DNA from: Gaiellasilicea sp963707575
GTDB lineage: Bacteria; Actinomycetota; Thermoleophilia; Gaiellales; Gaiellaceae
Assembly: GCA_963707575.1 (NCBI GenBank)
Contig: OY970171.1
Span: 1,798,001 to 1,862,000 of the forward strand
Direction: 5' to 3'
Length of the DNA stretch: 64,000 nucleotides
The notes beneath the pieces were generated by a model. The model saw only the letters and a list, made by a program, of their open reading frames with translations. It had not been told where the DNA came from and did no database searches. Position numbers and translations under genes: made by a program. Below, piece after piece: positions 53,781 through 62,282 of this stretch; the stretch's first letter is position 1; each line of letters starts with the position of its first letter.

Positions 53781-54877
53781 GCGGCGTAGGCTCGACGGAG
53801 CCGCGCAGGAGCGGAGGTGCCGGCTTTGCCGGCGCTGGAGCGGGGAGGAGCGAGCCGCTTGTCGTCGTCGACGCGGACGTGCTGGGCCGGCAGCGCACCG
53901 GCGACGAGACGTATGTGCTCAACCTGCTGCGCGAGCTGGGAGCCCTCGACTCCGGCCTGCGCATCGCCGCCGTTACGCGTCACCCGGAGCTCGTCCCCGA
54001 GGGGATCGAGCCGCTCGAGCTGAGCACGCCGCTGCAGGAAGCGCGGATGCTCTGGACGCTGCCGCGCCTGCTGCGCCGCACGGGTGCGGCTCTCGTCCAC
54101 ACGACGTACGCGGTTCCGTTTCGCGCGCCGTGCCCGGCCGTGGTCACGATCCACGACCTCTCGTTCGAGCACGATCCGTCCCATATGCCGTTGAAGGACC
54201 GGCTCGTCTTCCGCCGCGTCGTCCCGCAGGCCGCGCGCATGGCCAGGCGCGTGCTCACGGTCTCCGAGCGCACCCGGGACGACCTCCTGCGCCTCTACGG
54301 CCTGCCCGAAGGGAAGGTGGTGGTGACGCCCAACGGCGTCGATCCGGCCTTCACGCCGGGGAACCCGCTGCAGCTCGGCACGTATGTGCTCGTCGTCGGG
54401 GCCGTCGAAGCGCGCAAGAACCAGCTCGCCGCCCTCGGCGCCGCCGCCTCGGTGCCGCTGCCGCTCGTCGTGGCCGGCCCGGTCAAGGACGAGGAGCTCG
54501 CGGCACAGCTGCGCGACGGTGGAGCAGACGTGCGGGGCTACGTCTCGCAGGAAGAGCTGGTCGAGCTCTACCGCGGCGCCGCGTGCCTCGTACAGCCGTC
54601 GCGCTTCGAGGGCTTCGGTCTGCCGGTGCTCGAGGCGATGGCCTGCGGGACGCCAGTCGTGGCCGTCGACGAGCCGGCACTGCGCGAGGTGGCGGGCAAC
54701 GCCGCGGTCTTCGTCGCAGAAGGGCAGCTCGCCGAAGGCGTCCAGCACGCGCTCGCGGAGCGCGACCGGCTCGTCGCCGCAGGCCTGGAGCGAGCCAACC
54801 GCTTCAGCTGGCGCGTCTCGGCCGAGCGCACGCTCGAGGTCTACCGGGAGGCGCTCGGAATGGGCGTGGGCGGGTGA
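53777..54877 (+). CDS. Family 4 glycosyltransferase, third of three in tandem
   Basis: 366 residues from ATG 53777 (ATGA). The first 27 residues are Gly/Ala/Arg-rich (STEPRRSGGAGFAGAGAGRS) and unlike the other GT4s; they are encoded by a palindrome-rich stretch (53789-53856) resembling the double hairpins before the 47228 and 48402 genes. Then LVVVDADVLGRQRTGDETYV, AVVTIHDLSFEHDPSHMPLK, YVLVVGAVEARKNQLAALGA, CLVQPSRFEGFGLPVLEAMA. Catalytic residues are intact. No alternative start closer to the conserved part is in frame. Confidence 0.88.
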   Translation: MSGVGSTEPRRSGGAGFAGAGAGRSEPLVVVDADVLGRQRTGDETYVLNLLRELGALDSGLRIAAVTRHPELVPEGIEPLELSTPLQEARMLWTLPRLLRRTGAALVHTTYAVPFRAPCPAVVTIHDLSFEHDPSHMPLKDRLVFRRVVPQAARMARRVLTVSERTRDDLLRLYGLPEGKVVVTPNGVDPAFTPGNPLQLGTYVLVVGAVEARKNQLAALGAAASVPLPLVVAGPVKDEELAAQLRDGGADVRGYVSQEELVELYRGAACLVQPSRFEGFGLPVLEAMACGTPVVAVDEPALREVAGNAAVFVAEGQLAEGVQHALAERDRLVAAGLERANRFSWRVSAERTLEVYREALGMGVGG

Positions 54878-55632
54878 AGGTCTCCGCCGTCGTCGTCTCG
54901 CACGGGCACGCGCGCGAGCTGGAGGAATCGCTGCCGGCCCTGGCGCCGCAGGTCGATGAGCTCGTGGTCGTGGCCAACGTGCCGGGCAGCGTGGGCGCGC
55001 GGCCGGACGGGATTCGGGTGCTCGAGAGCCCACGTCCGCGCACGTTCGCGGCGAACGTGAACGCGGGAGTCGCGGCCACGAGCGGCGAGTACGTGCTCGT
55101 CTCCAACCCCGACGCCGTGCCGGAGGAGGGTGCGATCGCGGCTCTCGTCCGCTTCGCCGATGAGCACCCGCGGGCCGGTCTCGTCGGGCCGCTCGTCTTC
55201 TGGCCCGACGGCACCTGGCAGCCGTCGCTCCGCCGCTTCCCGACGCTCGCCGGAACGATCTGGCGCCGCACGCCGCTGCGGCGCCTGCGCTCCCCGTACG
55301 AGCACCAGACGTCCCACTACGGGACGCGGCCGAGCGAGCCGGTGCAGGGCGACTGGCTGCTCGGCGGGGCCTGCCTGCTGATGCGGCGGGCGATGCTGGA
55401 AGAGATCGGCGGCTGGGACGGCGGCTACCGGCACTACGTCGAGGACATCGATGTCGCCTACCGGGCCGCCCAGGCCGGCTGGGAGCGCTGGCTCGTGCCG
55501 GAGGCCGTCGCGCGGCACGCCTACGCGGCCGTGATCGACAAGCGCTTCCTGTCCCGCCACACGCTCTGGCACCTGCGCGGGATGGCCCGCTTCGTGCGCA
55601 AGCATCCCGAGCGGCTGCTCGCGCTGCGCTAG
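54874..55632 (+). CDS. Family 2 glycosyltransferase, rhamnosyltransferase-like (WbbL)
   Basis: 252 residues from GTG 54874 (GTGA). KVSAVVVSHGHARELEESLP, TFAANVNAGVAATSGEYVLV, VSNPDAVPEEGAIAALV (NPDA in place of DxD), GDWLLGGACLLMRRAMLEEI and HYVEDIDVAYRAAQAGWERW match WbbL-type rhamnosyltransferases. DGS-type residues after the first strand are absent (VVVANVPGSVGA), so the donor site is somewhat diverged. It is the last gene of the 46750 operon and converges on the GT-C gene with a four-base overlap. Confidence 0.88.
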   Translation: MKVSAVVVSHGHARELEESLPALAPQVDELVVVANVPGSVGARPDGIRVLESPRPRTFAANVNAGVAATSGEYVLVSNPDAVPEEGAIAALVRFADEHPRAGLVGPLVFWPDGTWQPSLRRFPTLAGTIWRRTPLRRLRSPYEHQTSHYGTRPSEPVQGDWLLGGACLLMRRAMLEEIGGWDGGYRHYVEDIDVAYRAAQAGWERWLVPEAVARHAYAAVIDKRFLSRHTLWHLRGMARFVRKHPERLLALR

Positions 55633-57767
55633 CTCTCCTTGGGCAGGAACTCGAACGTGACCTTGGCGCCGAGCTCCCGCGCGTCGCCCTGGTTGGGGTC
55701 GAGTTCCCGCGGGACGAACGTGGGGTCGACGCTCACCTCGACGCGCCAAGGCTCGGCCGGAACCGGGAGCACGACCGGGTTCGGCTGGCAGGCGAACACC
55801 TCGATCTCGCGGCGCCCAGTGACCTGCCCGATCGTCGGCTGCTCCGACTCGCCGATCGCGACAGGCCCGACCTCCACGGTGCCGACCGCGGGCGCGAGGT
55901 CGGGGAAGCAGGCGGCCTCCCGTGAGAGGGACACCTTGACGTAGCCGCGGCCCAGCCCGGCGACGTCGTAGCGCGTGTAGGTGGCGTGCTCGCCCATCCA
56001 GCCGTCCGCTGCGACGCCCGTCCTCGTCTCGCGCAGCCGGACGGGCTCGCCGCCGAGCCGGTAGAGCTCCATTCCGCCGACCGTGGCCACCTTGGGGGCG
56101 GCGATCGCGACGCCGCCGACGGCGACGGCGTACTCCGCGTTCAGGTCCGACGGCGCATGCGTGCCGTCCGGACTGTCGAGGTTCGGCGTCGCGGTCTGAC
56201 CGGGCCCCGGCGCGCTTCCGTCCAGGCCCATGAAGTACTCGATCGACCGGTTCCAGAACTCGAGCTGCCAGATCGGATTCGGGTCGCTGATCCCCTGTCC
56301 CACGAGGGCCGTTCGCTGCCCGCCGGTGAGGTCGTCGACCCAGCTCGGCGGGAGCGGCAGCACGCTCCAGTGCTGGTCGGACGCGTAGCGCTCGCCGTTG
56401 GCGGCGTAGATCTCCGTGGTCAGGCTCCAGGCGAGCGTGACGACGGCCAGCGCCGCCGCGGCGGCGACGCCGACGCGGGGCGAGCGGACGAAGCGCAGCG
56501 CCAGCAGGGCGAGGCCGGCGTAGATGGCGACCAGGACGAGGATCGTCTCGATCGTCTCGGTCGGCCACTTCGGGATCCGGTTGGCGAACGCAGCAATCGC
56601 GAGCCCGTGCGCCTCGTAGTTCGGGTAGCGGTCGAGCGAGAGCGGCGTCGCCGTGACGAGGTAGACGGCGAACGCAGTCGCCGCTGCGGTGGCGAGGACA
56701 GCCGGGCGCCGCCCTTGGAGCACGAGTGCCGTGCCGACGAAGAGCAGCGGGATCACGTAGATCAGGTTCCGCTCTGCGATCACGATCGCGAACGTGGTCG
56801 ACAGGTAGGCGGCCTTGACCGCCGTGTAGAGGGCGAAGACGGCCAGCGTGGAAGCGCTGAGCGCGACGAACATCGCCGTGCGCTCGTCGTGCGCTCCCCT
56901 CCGCGGAACGAGCCCCGCCAGCGCTGCGACGAGGGGGAGGATGCCGACGCCGATGGCGAGCGAGCCGATCGCCCAGAGGCCGTACTCGAGCATCCGGGAC
57001 TTGAAGAAGCCGGTCGCGACGTACCAGCTGACCGACCGCTGGCCGAGCACCGCCGAGACCGCGACGGCGATGCCGATGAGCAGCGTCACCGCGCCCACCC
57101 AGTCCCACGCCGTCCAGGTGGTCCGCCACCGGCGTGACCGCTCGCTCCGCCACGCGCGTGCGAGCAGCACGAGCGCGAGCACGGGCAGGAGAATCGCGAG
57201 CTGGGTTCGCACGCCCACCGCGACGGCGCAGGCTGCGAGCGCGAGCACGATCGAGACGAGGCCCGGCCTGATCCCGGCCCGGGCGATCAGGTAGAGCGCC
57301 AGCGTCGAGACCGGGTAGGCGAGCGGCTCGTCGACGAGGAACGGCGAGTAGGCGAGCGCAGGAGCGACCCCGGCCCCGGCGGCCGCGAAGAGCGCCCAGG
57401 GGCGCGAGACGACAAGCCGTGCGAGCGCGTAGGCGGGGAACACCGCCGCCGTCATCGCGAGCACGCCGATCACCTTGATCGTTCCGTACGCCGTCGAGAC
57501 GTCGTCGAGCCACCAGGCCGGTGCCGCGAGGTAGGCGTAGAGCGACACGTCGGTCGCCGGCGCGCCGCCCCGGAGCGCCGCGCGGCCGGTGTCGGCGATC
57601 GAGCGTGAGACCTGCGTGAACTCGATCTCGTCGGTGAAGAGCGTCGGTGTCTTCCGCTCCGACGCCTGCCAGGCGTAGAGCGCAGCCAGGCCGACGTAGA
57701 GGCCGAGCAGCGGCCAGAGCGACCGCAGGCGAGCCACGAGGCCGCCCTTCGACACGGAGGACGTCAT
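55629..57767 (-). CDS. Large GT-C type membrane glycosyltransferase
   Basis: 712 residues from ATG 57767, which overlaps the upstream stop (ATGA). LFTDEIEFTQVSRSIADTG is the acidic first loop; about a dozen helices follow (YLIARAGIRPGLVSIVLALA, LAVFALYTAVKAAYLSTTFA and others), then a soluble beta-rich C-terminal domain (VAIAAPKVATVGGMELYRLG to ELGAKVTFEFLPKES). It shares loop and tail patterns with the 49643 gene. It likely transfers a polyprenyl-linked sugar outside the membrane. The open frame continues antisense upstream, but the coupling fixes this start. Confidence 0.8.
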   Translation of the reverse strand: MTSSVSKGGLVARLRSLWPLLGLYVGLAALYAWQASERKTPTLFTDEIEFTQVSRSIADTGRAALRGGAPATDVSLYAYLAAPAWWLDDVSTAYGTIKVIGVLAMTAAVFPAYALARLVVSRPWALFAAAGAGVAPALAYSPFLVDEPLAYPVSTLALYLIARAGIRPGLVSIVLALAACAVAVGVRTQLAILLPVLALVLLARAWRSERSRRWRTTWTAWDWVGAVTLLIGIAVAVSAVLGQRSVSWYVATGFFKSRMLEYGLWAIGSLAIGVGILPLVAALAGLVPRRGAHDERTAMFVALSASTLAVFALYTAVKAAYLSTTFAIVIAERNLIYVIPLLFVGTALVLQGRRPAVLATAAATAFAVYLVTATPLSLDRYPNYEAHGLAIAAFANRIPKWPTETIETILVLVAIYAGLALLALRFVRSPRVGVAAAAALAVVTLAWSLTTEIYAANGERYASDQHWSVLPLPPSWVDDLTGGQRTALVGQGISDPNPIWQLEFWNRSIEYFMGLDGSAPGPGQTATPNLDSPDGTHAPSDLNAEYAVAVGGVAIAAPKVATVGGMELYRLGGEPVRLRETRTGVAADGWMGEHATYTRYDVAGLGRGYVKVSLSREAACFPDLAPAVGTVEVGPVAIGESEQPTIGQVTGRREIEVFACQPNPVVLPVPAEPWRVEVSVDPTFVPRELDPNQGDARELGAKVTFEFLPKES

Positions 57768-59585
57768 TCGGCGCGGATCTCGACCAGCGGCGAGCGGGTG
57801 ATCTCGGTGTGGCTCCGGACGAGGCGGCAAGGGATCTCTGCGGCGGCACAGGAGGCGAGGACCACGTTGAGGCGCGCCGGCTCGACGTCGGGGATCGTCA
57901 CCAGCACCTCGTCGGGCCTCGCAACGGCGAGCAGGGCCTCGGTCTCGTCCAGGCCGCCGAGCACCTTGACGCCGAGGACCCGGCGGCGACGGACGCTCGG
58001 GTTGTCGTCGAGGAAGCCCACGACGCGAGTGCCGCGCGCTTCCCGGAGCTCCCGGGCCAGCCGGCGGCCCGACCGGCCTGCGCCGACGATCAGGGTGCGC
58101 GTGCGAGGGCCGCGGTGGGAGGCTGCGACCAGGTCCGGCGCCAAGCGCAGGACCAGCCGCGAAGCGGACACGAGCAGGGTGCAGAGCAGCGCGTCGACGA
58201 CGAAGATCTCGAGCGGGAACCCCGACAGCGACCGGGACTTCGCCACGATCGCCACCGCGACGGGCGTGGCCACGGTCGTCGCGACCCCGATCGCGATCGC
58301 GTCGCGCGGGGTGGCGAAGCGCCAGATGCGGCGGTAGATCCCGAAGAGGACGAAGGCCACGTAGCGGACGCCGAGCAGCACCGGCAGGGCGCTCAGGAAG
58401 ATCGCGCGCTCGACCTCCGTGCCCTTCCCGTCCACGAAGAGCAGGTACGAAACCAGGAAAGAGGCGCAGATGAGCGCGAAGTCGACGAGCACCTCGATCA
58501 GGCGGCGCGGCTGGGAGAAGAACGCCCGCAGGAGTGAGGGCGGCGGGCCGGGGTCGGCGCGTCTCGACCGGTCTTCCAGGTCGCCCAGGAAGCTCGCGAA
58601 CTGGACGAGGACGACGAACGTGACGAGCACGCCGAACGTGGTGACGCGCCCGTTGTCCAGGGCGTTGTAGGCGAGGCCGGTGAGCCCGAGCAGTGCCGCC
58701 AGCACGGCCAGCAGCGCCACTGCCTGGCGCTCGGTGAGCCCGTAGTAGACGAGCCTGTGCGAAGAGTGATCGCGTCCACCCTGGGTGACGGGCCGCCGCT
58801 CGCGCGTGCGCCTGATCGTGACGAGCGTGGTGTCGAGGATCGGCACGGCGAGGACGAGCAGCGGCAGCAGGACGCCGGCGAGGGTCGCGCCCGCGGCGGT
58901 CCAGCTGGAGGCGAGCGCGAGCGAGGCGAGGCCGAAGCCGATCACCTGGCTCCCGGAGTCGCCCATGAAGACGGCGGCAGGCCGGTCGGCGCGCAGGTTG
59001 AAGGGCAGGAACGCCGCGCAGGCACAGCCGAGCGCGATCGCGAGCGGGAGCACGATCTCGTTCTGGTTCTCGAGCGCGACCGCGTGCACGGCGAAGACGC
59101 CGCACGAGATGGCGGCCAGCGAGGCCGCGAGCCCGTCCATGTTGTCCAGCAGGTTGAACGCGTTCGTGATCCCCACCAGCCAGAGGAGCCCGATCGCCAG
59201 GGCGAGCGCGTCGTTGCCGACGATCTCGACCGAGAGGCCGGCGGCCAAAACGACACCGGCGGCTGCGAACTGCGCCGCGAGCTTCGCCAGCGGGCGCAAG
59301 CGTGTAGGCGTCGTCGAGCAGGCCCGCCACGAAGAGGATCGCGCAGCCGCCGAGGATCCCGAGCAACTCCGAGCTCGCGTCGACCGCACCCACCGCGATC
59401 GCCAGCCCGACGCCGGCACAGAGGCCGGCGAAGATCCCGACGCCGCCGAAGCTCGGGGTCGGGCGCTCGTGCCAGCGCTCCCCCGTCGGTGCCGCGACGA
59501 GGCGGCCGCCCAGGTCGGCACGCAGCAGCCCGGCGATGACGAGAGCCGCCACGGGAAGGGCGACGGCCGCAACGAGGGCGCTCAC
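57764..59585 (-). pseudogene. MraY/WecA-like sugar-phosphate transferase fused to a FlaA1/PglF-type N-terminal domain, frameshifted
   Basis: Repaired length is about 606 residues. The first half is a WecA/TagO-type transferase: PTPSFGGVGIFAGLCAGVGL, GLLDDAYTL, then in the second frame NAFNLLDNMDGLAASLAAI, VFMGDSGSQVIGFGLASLAL and GGRDHSSHRLVYYGLT (His motif). It would prime a glycan on undecaprenyl phosphate. The second half has four helices and FGIYRRIWRFATPRDAIAIG, then RTLIVGAGRSGRRLARELRE, the membrane and nucleotide-binding part of PglF/CapD proteins, without the dehydratase domain. One extra T at about 59301 breaks the frame. The start GTG 59585 follows TACCCT by eight bases. Confidence 0.8.
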
Positions 59586-59593
59586 GGAAGGAA

Positions 59594-59599
59594 AGGGTA
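59594..59599 (-). promoter_or_regulatory. Leaderless-type -10 box TACCCT
   Basis: TACCCT, eight bases, then GTG 59585 on the minus strand. A rightward candidate, TACACT (59638-59643), precedes the divergent Wzm gene by 11 bases. Confidence 0.45.
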
Positions 59600-59654
59600 G
59601 AGGAGGGCTGTAAGACGGATGTGTGGGCGCACCGGCCTACACTAGACCCCGGTT

Positions 59655-60455
59655 GTGACGATCTACGCGGATCTCTACCGCTACCGGGAGCTCTTCGGGA
59701 GCCTCTTCCGACGCGACCTGCGCGCGAAGTACAAGGGCTCGATGCTGGGCGTCGTCTGGTCGCTCGCGCACCCGGTGCTGCTGATGCTCGTCTACCTCGT
59801 CGTCTTCTCGGTTCTGCTGAAGGTGCAGGCGGTCGATTACGACCACTACTGGCTCTTCCTGCTCGCCGGCCTGCCCGTCTGGATCTTCTTCGCCACCTCG
59901 CTCCAGTCGGCCTCGCGCAGCCTCGTCGAGAATGCGAACCTGATCCGCAAGGTGCGGTTCCCTCGTCAGCTGGTGCCGCTCTCGATGGTGGCGACGCAGC
60001 TCGTGAGCTTCGGCGTGATGCTGGCGATCGTGGTCGTCTTCAGCCTCGTCTACGTGCCGGAGGCGCGAGACACCGTCTGGCTCGCGCTGCCGCTCGCCGC
60101 GCTCGTCGTCTGCCTCGTCTCGGGAGTGGCGCTCGCCATCGCCTCGCTGAACGCGATCTACCGGGACGTCGAGCATCTCGTGGCCGCGCTGCTCCTGCCC
60201 TGGTTCTTCCTCACGCCCGTCCTCTACTCCCTGGAGAACGTCCCGGGCGTGAGCGAGCATCCGCGGCTCGTCGACGTGATCCACTACGGCAACTTCCTCA
60301 CCCCCGCGGTCGAGGCGGTGCGCGATCCGATCTTCTTCGGCGAGCTGCCGTCCGCCGGGGACACCGTCTACCTCGCCGTCTCGGCCGTCGTCGCGCTCGC
60401 GGTCGGCGCGTATGTCTTCAACCGCGTCGACGACCGCGTGGCAGTCGAAGTCTGA
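59655..60455 (+). CDS. wzm: ABC-2 type polysaccharide export permease, Wzm
   Basis: 266 residues from GTG 59655, six helices. LFRRDLRAKYKGSMLGVVWS followed by LAHPVLLMLVYLVVFSVLL, and NLIRKVRFPRQLVPLSMVAT, are Wzm/TagG hallmarks, the latter being the coupling helix region. LLPWFFLTPVLYSLENVP lies before the last helices. It forms the membrane channel of an exporter for undecaprenyl-linked glycans with the ATPase Wzt. Its likely partner gene lies 2.7 kb away at 63175, not next to it. It converges on the following gene with a 38-base overlap. Confidence 0.9.
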   Translation: MTIYADLYRYRELFGSLFRRDLRAKYKGSMLGVVWSLAHPVLLMLVYLVVFSVLLKVQAVDYDHYWLFLLAGLPVWIFFATSLQSASRSLVENANLIRKVRFPRQLVPLSMVATQLVSFGVMLAIVVVFSLVYVPEARDTVWLALPLAALVVCLVSGVALAIASLNAIYRDVEHLVAALLLPWFFLTPVLYSLENVPGVSEHPRLVDVIHYGNFLTPAVEAVRDPIFFGELPSAGDTVYLAVSAVVALAVGAYVFNRVDDRVAVEV

Positions 60456-61230
60456 TCCGCCCGTCGAAGATCCACGGGTCGGCACCCGGCACGTAGGCGG
60501 GGAGCCCCGCGTGCTCGGACGGCTCCAGTCCGACGAGCAGCGACGGGAAGAGCAGCGGCTGCGTGAACCCGGGGTTGCGGCCACCGCCCGGTGCCCACGC
60601 CCGCAGCGCCCTGTCACGGGTCTCGACCGACCCGCCGACGGCAGCAAAGCCCTCGGCATGGGCGTCGAGGATCCGGCTCGTCCAGTCCGGCGCCGGGAGC
60701 GCACCGGCAACGAGATGCGCGACCGCGGCCGCGTCCGTCTCGACCGGGGGCTCCTGCTGCGCCGCGAGGTGCGCGGCGGTTCCCTCGTCGGCGCCGCCGT
60801 GCACCACGACGCCGAGCCGGCGCTCGGCGATCCGCGGCAGCACCTCGACGTCGAGCTCGAGCGGCGAGGAGCCGACCTCGGCGAACCAGTAGCGGAGCTC
60901 CTCGACGAGGTCAATCGAGAGCCGGTAGCGGCCGGGCGGCTGCGGCGCGCGCAGCGCGAGCTCGACCTCGACTTCCGCGCCCGGCTCGACCGGGCGCTCG
61001 AACGCGGTGCGCGGACCGTCCCAGACGATCGCGTTCCCGAGCGGGTCGAGCCAGTGGTAAGAGGCCAGGACACCGGCGCCCCCGCGCGACCGCCAGGCGG
61101 CCGAGCCGGCGTTCCGCGCGCGCACACGGAGCGTCGCGGTGGTGCCCGCGCGCAACTCGGGAAGCTCATAGGCGAGCCACCTCACGGCGAGCGGACCGGC
61201 CGGAACGGGATGCTCGCCGACGGGTTCCAT
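60418..61230 (-). CDS. Protein with an Ig-like beta-sandwich domain, function unknown
   Basis: 270 residues. Residues about 15-130 look like one beta sandwich: AYELPELRAGTTATLRVRAR, NAGSAAWRSRGGAGVLASYH, GPRTAFERPVEPGAEVEVEL and PQPPGRYRLSIDLVEELRYW, similar to Ig-like modules in some actinobacterial surface or glycosyltransferase proteins. The rest is polar with no recognised motif; FTQPLLFPSLLVGLEPSEHA lies near the end. There is no signal peptide, so it is probably cytoplasmic. Given its site between wzm and wzt it might bind the exported glycan, but this is a guess. The ATG start lies nine bases after a TAGGCT box shared with hemE. Confidence 0.55.
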   Translation of the reverse strand: MEPVGEHPVPAGPLAVRWLAYELPELRAGTTATLRVRARNAGSAAWRSRGGAGVLASYHWLDPLGNAIVWDGPRTAFERPVEPGAEVEVELALRAPQPPGRYRLSIDLVEELRYWFAEVGSSPLELDVEVLPRIAERRLGVVVHGGADEGTAAHLAAQQEPPVETDAAAVAHLVAGALPAPDWTSRILDAHAEGFAAVGGSVETRDRALRAWAPGGGRNPGFTQPLLFPSLLVGLEPSEHAGLPAYVPGADPWIFDGRIRLRLPRGRRRG

Positions 61231-61238
61231 GCGCCGGA

Positions 61239-61245
61239 TAGCCTA
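61239..61245. promoter_or_regulatory. Bidirectional -10 heptamer TAGCCTA
   Basis: Rightwards TAGCCT, six bases, then GTG 61251 of hemE. Leftwards TAGGCT, nine bases, then ATG 61230. It is the tightest case of a shared divergent promoter core in the window. Confidence 0.5.
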
Positions 61246-61250
61246 CTTCC

Positions 61251-62282
61251 GTGTCCGAGCCGATCCTCGTCCGCGCCGCCCGTCTGGAGCCGACGGAGCG
61301 CACGCCAGTCTGGTTCATGCGCCAGGCCGGGCGCTCGCTGCCCGAGTACCGCGAGGTGCGCAAGACGCACACGTTGTTCGAGGTCTGCCGCGAGCCGGAG
61401 CTCTGCGCCGAGGTGACGCTCCAGCCGGTGCGCCGCCACGACGTCGACGCGGCGGTGATGTTCGCCGACATCGTGCTGCCGCTGCTCGGCATGGGCGTCG
61501 ACGTCGAGCTGGTCGAGAACGTCGGCCCGGTGATCGCCGATCCGATCCGGACGAGGGCGCAGGTCGACGCGCTGCGCGTGCCCGAGCCGGAGGAGTCGGT
61601 GCCGTTCATCCTCGACGCCGTCACGATCGTCCGCCGCGAGCTCCGCCCCGACCAGGCCGTGATCGGCTTCTGCGGCGGCCCCTTCACGGTGGCCGGCTAC
61701 CTGATCGAGGGCAAGCCGAGCCGCGAGTTCCTCGAGGTGAAGCGGATGATGTACTCCGAGCCCGCGCTCTGGCACGCGCTGATGGAGAAGCTCACCGAGG
61801 CGTTCTCTCTCTACGTCGCCGCGAAGGTGCGCGCCGGGGCGGACGTGATCCAGCTCTTCGACTCCTGGGTCGGCGCGCTCTCCCCGTCCGACTACGAGGA
61901 GTTCGTGCAGCCCTATTCCGCGCGCATCCTCGCTGCGGTCGACTGTCCCACGATCCATTTCGGCACCGGCACGGCCACGCTGCTGCGGCAGATGGCCGAC
62001 GCCGGGGGCGACGTGATCGGGCTCGACTGGCGCATCCCGCTCGACTGGGGCTGGGAGGTCGTCGGCGAGGACCGCGGCGTGCAGGGGAACCTCGACGGTG
62101 CGCTCCTCTTCGGGCCCTGGGAGCGGATCGAGCGGGCGACGCTCGACGTGCTCGCGCGCGCCGCCGGGCGGCCGGGCCACATCTTCAACCTCGGGCACGG
62201 CGTGATGCCGTCGACGGATCCCGACGTGCTCGGCCGGCTGCGGGCCTTCGTGCACGAGCAAACGGCGCGCGTACCGGCATGA
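61251..62282 (+). CDS. hemE: Uroporphyrinogen decarboxylase
   Basis: 343 residues. RTPVWFMRQAGRSLPEYREV (substrate-binding signature), VGFCGGPFTVAGYL-type motif (read as IGFCGGPFTVAGYLIEG), HFGTGTATLLRQM and FNLGHGVMPSTDPD are diagnostic. It removes four carboxyls from uroporphyrinogen III to give coproporphyrinogen III in heme synthesis. GTG 61251 follows a TAGCCT box. It overlaps hemH by ATGA. The only other heme gene in view is hemH. Why it sits inside a polysaccharide locus is unclear. Confidence 0.95.
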   Translation: MSEPILVRAARLEPTERTPVWFMRQAGRSLPEYREVRKTHTLFEVCREPELCAEVTLQPVRRHDVDAAVMFADIVLPLLGMGVDVELVENVGPVIADPIRTRAQVDALRVPEPEESVPFILDAVTIVRRELRPDQAVIGFCGGPFTVAGYLIEGKPSREFLEVKRMMYSEPALWHALMEKLTEAFSLYVAAKVRAGADVIQLFDSWVGALSPSDYEEFVQPYSARILAAVDCPTIHFGTGTATLLRQMADAGGDVIGLDWRIPLDWGWEVVGEDRGVQGNLDGALLFGPWERIERATLDVLARAAGRPGHIFNLGHGVMPSTDPDVLGRLRAFVHEQTARVPA

